The notes beneath the pieces are model-generated. The model made no database searches. It was not told the DNA's origin and worked only from the letters and a program-made list of their open reading frames with translations. Made by a program: the position numbers and the translations under genes. Below are positions 40,305 to 49,219 of a stretch of 64,000 bases of DNA, in pieces (position 1 is the first letter of the stretch; each line of letters begins with the position of its first letter). This DNA comes from Gardnerella vaginalis (GTDB lineage Bacteria > Actinomycetota > Actinomycetes > Actinomycetales > Bifidobacteriaceae). The stretch is from the NCBI RefSeq assembly GCF_040427915.1, contig NZ_JBETXJ010000002.1, positions 1,054,001-1,118,000 of the forward strand. The letters are read 5' to 3'.

Positions 40305-42002
40305 ATGACTTCTTTGCGTTTAGCTTTAGCTCAAATTGACACTTGCGTTGGAAACATAAGCAAAAATACGGATGAAATATTGCGATTTTGCAAAGATGCA
40401 AGTAGTGGTAACGCCGATATTGTTGTGTTTCCAGAAATGACACTAACAGGGTATCCAATCGAAGACCTTGCTTTGCGTGCGACATTTAGAAAAGCAGCTA
40501 ACGAAGCTGCCTATAGTCTTGCTAAAAGCTTGAAAGATAGCAGATTAGGTGACTTATACGTTGTAGTTGGAACAGTCGGTGTAGACGATGAGTTAGGTAA
40601 GCCAAGAAATCGCTTGCTTGTTATTCATGAAGGAAAAGTGGAGCTTGTTTATGACAAGCATTTCTTGCCAAATTATGGCGTTTTTGACGAATTTAGAATT
40701 TTCTCGTCTGGAAATGATTGCGGAATTCTAAACGTTAAAGGCACAAAATTAGGATTTGCTATTTGCGAAGATATTTGGCAAGATGGCGGTCCGGTTGCGC
40801 GTCTTTCTAAAGAGGGGATTGATGTTTTAGTAACAATCAACGGTTCTCCGTACGAAGAAGGCAAAACGGATATTCGCTTAAAGCTTGCTCAAAAGCGTGC
40901 AAAAGAGGTTAATGCTCCGCTTGTTTACGTAAATCAAGTTGGTGCTCAAGACGATCTTGTTTTTGATGGCGGAAGCTTTGTAGTAAACGCAGATGGGTCT
41001 TTGATTGAGCGTTCTAAAATGTTTGATCAAGACTTAAGTTTTGTTGATTTTGATACAGATTTAGATGCACAAAAGTGCTCAACAATTGCTCAAAAATTAG
41101 ACCCAGACGAAGAAGTTTATTGTGCATGTGTATTGGGACTTAGAGATTATATGCGTAAAAACGGCTTTAAGGGTGTTTGCTTAGGACTTTCTGGCGGAAT
41201 CGACTCTGCGCTAGTTGCAACTATGGCGGCAGATGCTTGCGGTGGGCAAAACGTTTGGGGAATTTCAATGCCAAGCATGTATTCTTCGCTTGGTTCTAAA
41301 GACGATGCTTGCGATTTAGCGCAGCGACTTGGAGCGCATTACGATGTTCAGCCTATTGAGCCACTTTTTAAATCGTTCCAAAATCAGCTTGATTTGCAAG
41401 GCATTGCTGCAGAAAATTTGCAAGCACGAGTTAGAGGTGTGATTGTTATGGCGTACTCTAATTCAAAAGGTTTGCTGGCTTTAGCTACTGGCAATAAGTC
41501 GGAGCTTGCATGTGGTTATTCTACGATTTATGGAGATGCGGTAGGAGGGTATGCTCCTATTAAAGATTTGTTTAAGACTCGTGTTTGGGCGCTTTCTAAA
41601 TGGCGAAATCGCGCTGCTAAAAATGGCGTAGGTCTTGGAATGTTGCCTATTGCAGGAAGTGAAGATTTTCCTAAAGAAAATGCTCCAAAAGATGGCATTC
41701 TTATACCTGTAAACTCGATTATTAAGCCTCCAAGCGCAGAGCTAAGACCAGGGCAAAAGGATTCTGATTCTTTGCCAGAATACGATTTGCTAGATAAAGT
41801 GTTGGAAGCTCATATTGAACTTGCTCACGGTCGCGCAGATTTGCTTGCAGACGGTTTTGATGAGCGCACAGTTGATACAGTTATTAGGCTTGTAGACCGC
41901 GCAGAATGGAAGCGTAGGCAGTATCCGTTAGGTCCAAAAGTTAGTGCGATTGCGTTTGGAAGAGATAGGCGAATTCCAGTAACAACCGCGTTTAGAGAGT
42001 AG
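40305..42002 (+). CDS. nadE: Glutamine-dependent NAD synthetase
   Basis: Two-domain enzyme that makes NAD from nicotinic acid adenine dinucleotide using glutamine nitrogen. About 565 residues. The N-terminal amidase (nitrilase) domain has the catalytic triad Glu in FPEMTLTGYP, Lys in YDKHFLPNYGVFDE and Cys in FAICEDIWQ. The C-terminal synthetase has the ATP pyrophosphatase P-loop GLSGGIDSALVA and LATGNKSELACGYSTIYGD. ATG 40305 is favoured because homologues start MTSLRLALAQID and a TATAAT sits just before it. Earlier in-frame ATGs at 40266 and 40287 have no ribosome site and lie upstream of that hexamer. Confidence 0.93.
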   Translation: MTSLRLALAQIDTCVGNISKNTDEILRFCKDASSGNADIVVFPEMTLTGYPIEDLALRATFRKAANEAAYSLAKSLKDSRLGDLYVVVGTVGVDDELGKPRNRLLVIHEGKVELVYDKHFLPNYGVFDEFRIFSSGNDCGILNVKGTKLGFAICEDIWQDGGPVARLSKEGIDVLVTINGSPYEEGKTDIRLKLAQKRAKEVNAPLVYVNQVGAQDDLVFDGGSFVVNADGSLIERSKMFDQDLSFVDFDTDLDAQKCSTIAQKLDPDEEVYCACVLGLRDYMRKNGFKGVCLGLSGGIDSALVATMAADACGGQNVWGISMPSMYSSLGSKDDACDLAQRLGAHYDVQPIEPLFKSFQNQLDLQGIAAENLQARVRGVIVMAYSNSKGLLALATGNKSELACGYSTIYGDAVGGYAPIKDLFKTRVWALSKWRNRAAKNGVGLGMLPIAGSEDFPKENAPKDGILIPVNSIIKPPSAELRPGQKDSDSLPEYDLLDKVLEAHIELAHGRADLLADGFDERTVDTVIRLVDRAEWKRRQYPLGPKVSAIAFGRDRRIPVTTAFRE

Positions 42003-42067
42003 ACGAAATCTTGGATACGTCTTGGGAAAAGTCGCAAGCATCCGTTGATTAACTACATATTGCATAT

Positions 42068-42100
42068 ACGCTAGTTTGAGTATTCAAACTAGCGTTTTTT
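42068..42100 (+). terminator. Terminator after nadE
   Basis: Perfect 12-bp stem ACGCTAGTTTGA / TCAAACTAGCGT with a 4-base loop, followed by six T bases. Confidence 0.93.
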
Positions 42101-42129
42101 ACTAAAAATAAGCTAAAAAACAGTAAAAT

Positions 42130-42143
42130 GTGAGGTAACTCAC
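42130..42143 (+). promoter_or_regulatory. Inverted repeat GTGAG-N4-CTCAC upstream of pflB
   Basis: A short operator-like inverted repeat about 100 bases before the pflB start. A later small hairpin (CGACG / CGTCG at 42205-42222) lies in the leader, just before GAAAGGAGTC. No consensus promoter is obvious. Regulator unknown. Confidence 0.4.
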
Positions 42144-42243
42144 GTTAAAAATGCCAAAAATCGACGTGTACTGTTTGAACGTTGCTCTAACATAGTAGAG
42201 AAGGCGACGTGAAGAAGCGTCGTGGATACGAAAGGAGTCAAAT

Positions 42244-44619
42244 ATGGCATCAGTGGATGCATCCGTTCTCAGCGAAGAGGATCTTCGTGCAAAAGCGTGG
42301 GATGGTTTTACAAGCGGCAATTGGGAAAAAGATATTGACGTTCGTGACTTTATCCTAAAGAATTACACCCCATACGAGGGTGATGAGACGTTCTTGGCAG
42401 ACGCTACCGAAAAAACGAAGCATATGTGGAAGTACCTCGACGACAACTACTTGGCAGTTGAGCGCGAGCGCCGTGTATACGACGTTGAAACCCATATTCC
42501 AGCTGGTATTGATGCAATGCCAGCAGGCTACATTGAAAGCCCAGAAGTAGATAACGTAATCGTTGGTTTGCAAACCGACGAACCTTGCAAGCGCGCTATG
42601 ATGCCAAATGGTGGTTGGCGAATGGTTGAGCAGGCTATTAAGGAAGCTGGCAAGGAAGTAGATCCAGAAATTAAGAAGATTTTCACCGTTTATCGCAAGA
42701 CTCATAACGATGGCGTGTTTGGTGTTTACACCAAGAATATTAAGATTGCTCGTCACAACAAGATTTTGACTGGTTTGCCAGATGCTTATGGCCGTGGTCG
42801 TATTATCGGTGATTATCGTCGTGTGGCTCTTTACGGCGTAAACATGCTTATTGAGTTCAAGAAGCGCGATAAGGATTCGATTCCATACCGCAACGACTTT
42901 ACTGAGACCGAGATTGAGCATTGGATTCGCTTCCGCGAAGAGCACGATGAGCAAATCAAGGCTTTGAAGCAGCTTATTAACTTGGGTAACGAGTATGGCT
43001 TGGATTTGAGCCGCCCAGCTCAAACCGCTAAGGAAGCTGTTCAGTGGACTTACATGGGCTATCTTGCTTCTGTTAAGAGCCAGGATGGCGCTGCAATGAG
43101 CTTCGGCCGTGTTTCCGCATTCTTCGATTGCTACTTTGAGCGTGATTTGAAGGCTGGCTTAATCAACGAAACCGATGCTCAGGAAATCATTGATGCTTTG
43201 GTTATGAAGCTTCGTATTGTGCGCTTCTTGCGTACTAAGGATTACGACGCAATCTTCTCTGGAGATCCATACTGGGCAACTTGGTCCGATGCTGGCTTCA
43301 GCGATGATGGTCGCACCTTTGTTACTAAGACTTCGTTCCGTTTGCTCAACACTTTGACTCTTGAGCATCTTGGGCCAGGTCCTGAGCCAAACATCACTAT
43401 TTTCTGGGATCCAAAGCTTCCAGAAGCCTACAAGCGTTTCTGCGCACAAATCTCTATCGACACGTCTGCAATTCAGTACGAGTCCGATAAAGATATTCGT
43501 GAGCACTGGGGCGATGACGCTGCTATTGCTTGCTGCGTTTCCCCAATGCGCGTTGGTAAGCAAATGCAGTTCTTCGCTGCTCGCGTTAACTCCGCAAAGG
43601 CTTTGCTCTACGCTATCAATGGTGGCCGCGATGAAATGACTGGCATGCAGGTTATTGATAAGGGTGTTATTGACCCAATCAAGCCAGAAGCCGACGGAAC
43701 TCTTGATTACGAGAAGGTTAAGGCCAACTACGAGAAGGCTTTGGAATGGCTTTCCGAAACCTACATTGAGGCTTTGAACATCATCCACTACATGCATGAT
43801 AAGTACGCGTACGAGTCCATTGAGATGGCTTTGCACGATAGGGAAGTCTATCGTACACTCGGCTGCGGTATGTCTGGCTTGTCTATTGCTGCAGATTCCT
43901 TGGCTGCTTTGAAGTATGCAAAGGTTTACCCAATCTACAACAAGGATGCTAAGACCACTGAAGGTCATGAGTACGAGTACATCGAAGGCGCAGACGACGA
44001 CTTAATCGTTGGCTACAAGACGGTTGGCGAGTTCCCAATCTACGGTAACGATGATGATCGTGCTGATGACTTGGCAAAGTGGGTTGTAAGCACTGTTATG
44101 GGTCAGGTAAAGCGTTTGCCTGTGTACCGTAATGCTGTTCCAACTCAGTCCATCTTGACTATTACTTCTAACGTTGAGTACGGCAAGAACACTGGTTCCT
44201 TCCCATCTGGACACAAGAAGGGTACTCCTTACGCACCAGGTGCAAACCCAGAAAATGGTATGGATTCTCACGGTATGCTTCCATCCATGTTCTCCGTTGG
44301 CAAGATTGACTATGACGATGCTCTCGATGGTATTTCTTTGACCAACACCATTACTCCAGATGGTTTGGGAAGAGATGAAGACGAGCGTATAACGAATTTG
44401 GTTGGTATTTTGGACGCTGGCAACGGTCACGGCTTGTACCACGCAAACATCAACGTTTTGCGCAAGGAACAGCTTGAAGACGCTGTTGAGCACCCAGAAA
44501 AGTATCCACACCTTACGGTTCGAGTTTCTGGCTACGCAGTGAACTTCGTAAAGCTCACTAAGGAGCAGCAGCTCGACGTTATTTCTCGTACATTCCACCA
44601 GGGTTCGGTTACTGACTGA
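42244..44619 (+). CDS. pflB: Pyruvate formate-lyase (formate C-acetyltransferase)
   Basis: Glycyl-radical enzyme that cleaves pyruvate with CoA into acetyl-CoA and formate; key for energy and redox balance in the bifid-shunt lifestyle. 791 residues. The catalytic cysteine pair is in [20 protein letters not shown]. The radical glycine is in [14 protein letters not shown] near the C terminus. Codon choice differs from the neighbours, with many C-ending codons (TTC, AAC, GGC, ACC), as expected of a very highly expressed gene. GAAAGGAGTC precedes ATG 42244. A hairpin separates it from its activase gene. Confidence 0.97.
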   Translation: MASVDASVLSEEDLRAKAWDGFTSGNWEKDIDVRDFILKNYTPYEGDETFLADATEKTKHMWKYLDDNYLAVERERRVYDVETHIPAGIDAMPAGYIESPEVDNVIVGLQTDEPCKRAMMPNGGWRMVEQAIKEAGKEVDPEIKKIFTVYRKTHNDGVFGVYTKNIKIARHNKILTGLPDAYGRGRIIGDYRRVALYGVNMLIEFKKRDKDSIPYRNDFTETEIEHWIRFREEHDEQIKALKQLINLGNEYGLDLSRPAQTAKEAVQWTYMGYLASVKSQDGAAMSFGRVSAFFDCYFERDLKAGLINETDAQEIIDALVMKLRIVRFLRTKDYDAIFSGDPYWATWSDAGFSDDGRTFVTKTSFRLLNTLTLEHLGPGPEPNITIFWDPKLPEAYKRFCAQISIDTSAIQYESDKDIREHWGDDAAIACCVSPMRVGKQMQFFAARVNSAKALLYAINGGRDEMTGMQVIDKGVIDPIKPEADGTLDYEKVKANYEKALEWLSETYIEALNIIHYMHDKYAYESIEMALHDREVYRTLGCGMSGLSIAADSLAALKYAKVYPIYNKDAKTTEGHEYEYIEGADDDLIVGYKTVGEFPIYGNDDDRADDLAKWVVSTVMGQVKRLPVYRNAVPTQSILTITSNVEYGKNTGSFPSGHKKGTPYAPGANPENGMDSHGMLPSMFSVGKIDYDDALDGISLTNTITPDGLGRDEDERITNLVGILDAGNGHGLYHANINVLRKEQLEDAVEHPEKYPHLTVRVSGYAVNFVKLTKEQQLDVISRTFHQGSVTD

Positions 44620-44638
44620 GTCTGATTGATTTATGAGG

Positions 44639-44678
44639 TGCCGCCGGGAGTGAGCAGGTTTTGCTCCTGGCGGCTTTT
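44639..44678 (+). terminator. Terminator or attenuator between pflB and pflA
   Basis: GCCGCCGGGAG pairs with CTCCTGGCGGC (one mismatch) with further pairing TGAGCA/TGCTC inside, then CTTTTA. It sits right after pflB, so pflA may be made by readthrough or from its own promoter. Confidence 0.85.
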
Positions 44679-44742
44679 AAAATAAACGTAGTTTTTAAAA
44701 TCGAATAAATTAAACCAAAGACGGTTATAGGAGGGCATATAG

Positions 44743-45624
44743 ATGGTTGAAAACACAGCATTTCGTACCACGACTCAGCACATGTTAAAGGAGTCAAAAG
44801 AGTATGCCCGACAAACTTTAATGGGTGGTCTTTCTGGTTTTGAATCTCCAATTGGATTAGACAGAAAAGACCGCTTAGTTGCTCTTAAAACTGGCGATAT
44901 TGGGTTCGTACATTCGTGGGATATTAACACTTCTGTTGATGGCCCTGGCACTCGTATGACTGTTTTTATGAGTGGCTGCCCACTTCGCTGCCAATATTGC
45001 CAAAATCCTGATACTTGGAAAATGCGCGACGGCAAGCCAGTCTACTTAGATGCAATGATTAAAAAAGTTGACCGTTATCAAAGTCTTTTTAAGGCAACAG
45101 GCGGCGGAATCACATTTTCTGGCGGCGAATCCATGATGCAACCAGCTTTTGTATCTAGAGTGTTTCGTGCTGCAAAAGAAATGGGCGTGCATACTTGCTT
45201 AGATACTTCGGGCTTTTTGAATCGCAATTATACAGACGAAATGATTGACGATATTGATCTTTGCTTGCTAGACGTTAAATCTGGTATTGAAGAAACGTAT
45301 AAAAAAGTAACTGGCGGCTTGCTTCAGCCAACTATTGACTTTGGTCAGCGTTTGGCGAAGGCCGGTAAGAAGATTTGGGTGCGTTTTGTGCTAGTTCCAG
45401 GTCTTACAGACAGTGAAGAAAACGTTGAAAAAGTTGCTGAGATTTGCGATTCGTTTGGTGATGCTGTTGAGCATATTGACGTGCTTGGCTTCCATCAACT
45501 AGGCCGCCCAAAGTGGCATGAGCTTAGGATTCCGTATCCTCTTGAGAATCAAAAAGGGCCTTCTAGGGCGCTTAAAGAGCGAGTTGTAAACCAGTTCAAA
45601 GACCACGGTTTTGTAGTGTACTAG
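44743..45624 (+). CDS. pflA: Pyruvate formate-lyase activating enzyme
   Basis: Radical SAM enzyme that installs the glycyl radical on PflB. 293 residues. The CX3CX2C iron-sulfur motif is in SGCPLRCQYCQNPDTW. Other family blocks are GGGITFSGGESMMQP, DLCLLDVKSG and KIWVRFVLVPGLTD. The N terminus is about 40 residues longer than in E. coli PflA. GGAGGGC precedes ATG 44743. It follows pflB after the terminator-like hairpin. Confidence 0.95.
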   Translation: MVENTAFRTTTQHMLKESKEYARQTLMGGLSGFESPIGLDRKDRLVALKTGDIGFVHSWDINTSVDGPGTRMTVFMSGCPLRCQYCQNPDTWKMRDGKPVYLDAMIKKVDRYQSLFKATGGGITFSGGESMMQPAFVSRVFRAAKEMGVHTCLDTSGFLNRNYTDEMIDDIDLCLLDVKSGIEETYKKVTGGLLQPTIDFGQRLAKAGKKIWVRFVLVPGLTDSEENVEKVAEICDSFGDAVEHIDVLGFHQLGRPKWHELRIPYPLENQKGPSRALKERVVNQFKDHGFVVY

Positions 45625-45683
45625 ACTGCATTTAAATTGCGTCAAAAATGTAACTGTAACTTAGGCAATCTTTGCGTATTGTA

Positions 45684-45711
45684 TTGTTTTTTTTTAGAGA
45701 TTTTGTATAAT
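45684..45711 (+). promoter_or_regulatory. Candidate promoter for the small membrane protein
   Basis: TTGTTT (45684-45689) and TATAAT (45706-45711) are 16 bp apart. A run of nine T bases (45687-45695) overlaps the -35 and the spacer. Length change in this run would alter the spacing. Confidence 0.5.
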
Positions 45712-45745
45712 TACACAAATACCCCTTTTAGAGAAAGGATACGCA

Positions 45746-46126
45746 ATGAAGCGCAGAATAGGTTGTTGGATTGCATTAGCTTTTACATTAGCGTTAGCTA
45801 TTTTTGTGCGGTGTAACGATCAGTTTGGTTTTGCTACAGCGCTTACTGTTTTCGTTATTTTGCCAATAATTTTGTTGCCAATAAACATTGTTGCATCGTT
45901 TGATGAGAAACTTCTTATTGAAGTGCCAATAATATCTATTGCGATAACTTTTGTTATAGAACTTGTTACTTTTTCAATATCCAAGTTCTCGGATTTAGGT
46001 TTACATGCTGGCTACGTTGTTCCAACAGTTTTAGCTTCGGCAGTCGCATTTACTCTTACTAGATTCCTTAAAACTAGGCTTGTTAAGCGCATAAATGACG
46101 AAATAGCAAACAATAAAGCAGATTGA
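45746..46126 (+). CDS. Small four-helix membrane protein
   Basis: 126 residues, no recognised family. Four hydrophobic segments are visible: around IGCWIALAFTLALAIF, ALTVFVILPIILLPINIV, PIISIAITFVIELVTF and YVVPTVLASAVAFTL. It ends in a basic, hydrophilic tail. GAAAGGA precedes ATG 45746, and a plausible promoter lies just upstream. The stop codon falls inside a 12-bp tandem repeat. No function is assigned; conservation should be checked before trusting it. Confidence 0.65.
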   Translation: MKRRIGCWIALAFTLALAIFVRCNDQFGFATALTVFVILPIILLPINIVASFDEKLLIEVPIISIAITFVIELVTFSISKFSDLGLHAGYVVPTVLASAVAFTLTRFLKTRLVKRINDEIANNKAD

Positions 46127-46156
46127 TTATTTGATTGATTATTTGATTGATTACTT
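46121..46156 (+). repeat. Three 12-bp tandem repeats GATTGATTATTT
   Basis: Three consecutive units, the last with one change (GATTGATTACTT). The first contains the stop codon of the small membrane protein; a change in copy number would not affect the coding part. Confidence 0.85.
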
Positions 46157-46190
46157 ATTTTTGATTAGTCGTAGTTGTGTGCGAAAGTTG

Positions 46191-46240
46191 AAGCCGTGTT
46201 AAAAGATGCATAATCTATAACACGGCTTAAATATTTTTTA
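46191..46240 (+). terminator. Terminator after the small membrane protein
   Basis: Perfect stem AAGCCGTGTT / AACACGGCTT with an 18-base loop, followed by AAATATTTTTT. Confidence 0.85.
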
Positions 46241-46319
46241 CGGATATTTTGCAAAGAATTGCAAAGTAAGATGCAAAAAACGTAAGAATTTGGCTAAAGC
46301 GTACAATCGGGAGGCGTTC

Positions 46320-47693
46320 TTGAACGAGGAACCAAAGCTTTTAAAAGAGCCTAGAGAAGGAGTTCCAGAAGTCATTGATACGCTTGAAGCATATAAAGAT
46401 TATTGTAGCTTGTTGGCAGCAGGCTCTGGTCCTTTAGCTGCAGATGCTGAGCGCGCTTCCGGTTTTAGATATGGTCATGAAGATTGGCTGATTCAGTTTA
46501 AACGCAAAGGTGCAGGAATCGGGTTACTGGATCCAATAGAACTTACAAAACTTGGAGCTGATTGGCATGAATTTAACGAGGCAGTAGGGGATGCGCCTTG
46601 GATTATTCACGATTCAATGCAAGATTTGCCAGGATTTTTTGATATTGGTTTGCGCCCGCTTGCTTTATTTGATACCGAGATTGCGGCTAAATTACTTGGA
46701 AGAAAGCGATTTGGTTTAAGCTCTGTAACTGAATATTATTTGGGATTGACTCTTGCAAAAGAACATTCTGCAGCGGATTGGTCTTACCGCCCACTTCCTA
46801 GAGATTGGCGAAATTACGCGGCTTTAGACGTTGAATTGCTAATCGAATTAGAAGAAGTAATGCGTGCGGAACTTAAAAAGCAGGGCAAGCTTTTATGGGC
46901 AAATCAAGAGTTTGCACACTTATTAAGTAAAGGCGCACAAAAGAAGGCTCCTCACCCAAATCCTTGGCTTAGAATATCTCATATAAATGTTCTTATGCAC
47001 GATAAAATCGGCTTAATGATTGCAAAAGAGCTGTGGCAAAAGCGAGATGAGCTTGCTCGTCAATACGATATTGCGCCAACTCTATTGCTTTCGGATGCTG
47101 CGATTATTGAAGCAGGCAAGCGAAAACCAAGTAATTCTAGGGAGTTTCGCTCGATTCGCATTCTTAACGAACGCGTTAGGATTCACACGGGCAGCGAACA
47201 AGACAAGATGTTTGAACGTTATGCTCCAATTCAGCGCAAAATCAAGCCAAATGTGTGGAAAGTCGTTATAGAAGAAGCGATCAATCGTGCTAAAAGTGGG
47301 GAAGTTGCAATTATTGACTATACGCAATCCTCTAATGATGAAGATGACTGTAGTTGTTCAAACGAATCAAGTTTAATTGCAAAAAATGTGCAAGATGCTC
47401 AAGAATCACAAGATGTGCAAGAATCGCAAGCGGCTCCGCGTTCTATGAAGTATTGGCGTGAACATCATCCTAAAAGATATGAGCGTTTGCAAAATGTCAA
47501 GCAATCTTTAATCAAGATTGCGGAAGATACGCATACGCCTACGGAAATCATTATTAAACCGCAAATTATACGTAATCTTTGCTGGCAAGATGATGTTGAG
47601 CATATTAATGTTAAAGAGTTTTTAGATGAACAAGGTGCAAGAATGTGGCAAAGTGATTTAATCGCTGAGTCCGTAACTCGCGCTATTATGTAA
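46320..47693 (+). CDS. rnd: Ribonuclease D-like 3'-5' exonuclease
   Basis: DEDD-family exonuclease that trims tRNA and other RNA 3' ends. About 457 residues. The DxE pair is in AADAERASGFRYGH, the second Asp in WIIHDSMQDLPGF, and the last YxxxD-type motif in NYAALDVELLIELEEVM. An HRDC domain follows at about 200 to 280. The C-terminal 170 residues are less conserved. Two starts are possible: TTG 46290 without a ribosome site, and TTG 46320 with CGGGAGG five bases ahead; the second is used here. Confidence 0.88.
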   Translation: MNEEPKLLKEPREGVPEVIDTLEAYKDYCSLLAAGSGPLAADAERASGFRYGHEDWLIQFKRKGAGIGLLDPIELTKLGADWHEFNEAVGDAPWIIHDSMQDLPGFFDIGLRPLALFDTEIAAKLLGRKRFGLSSVTEYYLGLTLAKEHSAADWSYRPLPRDWRNYAALDVELLIELEEVMRAELKKQGKLLWANQEFAHLLSKGAQKKAPHPNPWLRISHINVLMHDKIGLMIAKELWQKRDELARQYDIAPTLLLSDAAIIEAGKRKPSNSREFRSIRILNERVRIHTGSEQDKMFERYAPIQRKIKPNVWKVVIEEAINRAKSGEVAIIDYTQSSNDEDDCSCSNESSLIAKNVQDAQESQDVQESQAAPRSMKYWREHHPKRYERLQNVKQSLIKIAEDTHTPTEIIIKPQIIRNLCWQDDVEHINVKEFLDEQGARMWQSDLIAESVTRAIM

Positions 47694-47745
47694 CGGTTGT
47701 GCCATATGGCAGAAGCTAGAAAACGTAATTTCAGGAGCATGAAGC

Positions 47746-49104
47746 GTGAAAATCAGCGTCAGGAATCTTGAGCCAACTAAGGTTAAGCTCACCATTACCG
47801 CAGATCTCGAAGATTTTGAGCCATTTATGGATCAGGCTCGTAAAGAGATCGCAAAGCAAATCAATGTGCCAGGTTTCCGTAAGGGACACGTACCAGGCAA
47901 GATTGTAGATCAGCGAGTTGGCTTCGGAGCTGTTGCCGGTGAAGCTGTAAATTCTGCTGTTCCAGAGCTTTATTCTAAGGCTTTGGAAGAAAAGAAGATT
48001 CGCCCAATGGATCAGCCAGAATTTGATGTTCAGGAAGTTCCAGAATCCGCTAAAGATGAAGTTAAGCTTAAGTTTGTTGCAACTGTTGAGCGTCGTCCAG
48101 AGTTCAAGCTTAACAAGTTCAAGGGTGTGGAAATCGAAGTAGAAAAGCCAGAAGTTACAGACGAAGATGTTAATGCTCGTCTTGAGGCCTTGCGTCAGCG
48201 CTTCGGTACTCTTGTTGGTGTTGATCGCCCAGCTAAGAAGGGTGATTTTGCTAACATTGATTTGGAAGCTCGAATTGACGATGAGGTTGCTGATTCTCAG
48301 AATGGCGTGAGCTATGAGCTTGGTTCCAATACCATGCTTGATGGTTTGGATGAAGCTTTGGAAGGTCTTTCTGCTGGCGAAGAAACCACTTTTGAAGGTA
48401 CTCTCGAAGCTGGAAAGAACCAGGGTAAAAAGGCTCAGGTTAAGGTGAAGGTTAACTCTGTTAAGACTCAGGAATTGCCAGAGCTTAATGATGACTTCGC
48501 TCAGGAAGCTTCTGAGTTTGATACTTTCGAAGAGCTTAAAGCTGATGTTCGTAAGTCTTGCGAGCAGGCAAATGAGGGTCGTCAGGCTACTATGGCTCGC
48601 GATGCCTTTATTGCTAAGCTTCAGGAAGAGGTTGAGATTCCTGTACCAAAGGGTGTTAAAGAAAAGGCTGTTGCTGAACATCTTAAGGGTATGACTCCAG
48701 ATCCTGAAAAGGCTACTAAAGAGCAGAAGGAAGAAGCTGAGAAGGCTGCAGAAAAGGAGCTTCGTGACCAAATGGTTCTCGACGCTTTGGCAGAAAACCT
48801 TGATATTTCTGTATCTCAGGCAGATGTAACTAACTTCTTAGTTTCTGTTGCTCAGCAGTATGGTATGGATCCAAGCCAGTTTATTAACGCTATTGTTCGC
48901 AATGGTCAGCTTGGTTCTGCTGTTCAGGAAGTTGCTCGTTCTAAGGGCTTGCTTGCTGGTATGCGTGCTGTGAAGTTCGTTGCTGGTGGAGAGGCTATAG
49001 ATTTGAGTGCTTTCTTAACTGAAGAAGAAGAGCCAGAAGACGAAAGTGTTAAGGCTGCTTCCGCTGCTGCTGCAGTTGCTGATGAGCTTACATCTGAAAA
49101 GTAA
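47746..49104 (+). CDS. tig: Trigger factor
   Basis: Ribosome-bound chaperone and prolyl isomerase that meets nascent chains at the exit tunnel. 452 residues. The ribosome-binding signature is GFRKGHVPGKIVDQRVG (residues about 43 to 60). The FKBP-like PPIase domain runs from about 160 to 245. The helical C-terminal arms follow, with an acidic/Ala-rich tail. The start is GTG 47746 after CAGGAGC. A long antisense frame under this gene is a shadow. The gene precedes the ClC channel gene and clpP1-clpP2, a normal clustering of folding and proteolysis functions. Confidence 0.96.
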   Translation: MKISVRNLEPTKVKLTITADLEDFEPFMDQARKEIAKQINVPGFRKGHVPGKIVDQRVGFGAVAGEAVNSAVPELYSKALEEKKIRPMDQPEFDVQEVPESAKDEVKLKFVATVERRPEFKLNKFKGVEIEVEKPEVTDEDVNARLEALRQRFGTLVGVDRPAKKGDFANIDLEARIDDEVADSQNGVSYELGSNTMLDGLDEALEGLSAGEETTFEGTLEAGKNQGKKAQVKVKVNSVKTQELPELNDDFAQEASEFDTFEELKADVRKSCEQANEGRQATMARDAFIAKLQEEVEIPVPKGVKEKAVAEHLKGMTPDPEKATKEQKEEAEKAAEKELRDQMVLDALAENLDISVSQADVTNFLVSVAQQYGMDPSQFINAIVRNGQLGSAVQEVARSKGLLAGMRAVKFVAGGEAIDLSAFLTEEEEPEDESVKAASAAAAVADELTSEK

Positions 49105-49132
49105 GTTAGTATCTTCTATTAGATTTTAATCT

Positions 49133-49172
49133 AAGACCTAGTGGAGCTTAACTCCGCTGGGTCTTACTTATA
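49133..49172 (+). terminator. Terminator after tig
   Basis: AAGACCTAGTGGAG pairs with CTCCGCTGGGTCTT (mostly perfect, one G-T and one mismatch) with a 5-base loop, then ACTTATATTTT. Confidence 0.8.
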
Positions 49173-49219
49173 TTTTAATTAACTATTTAATGGAAAAATT
49201 TTAAGAATTGCGAGACGCT

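Noticed and set aside
47731..48771. A 346-codon open frame on the minus strand
   Set aside because: It lies antisense to trigger factor. The protein is a low-complexity Leu/Ser/Asn/Phe string with no recognisable domain, and there is no ribosome site. It is a shadow of the tig reading frame.
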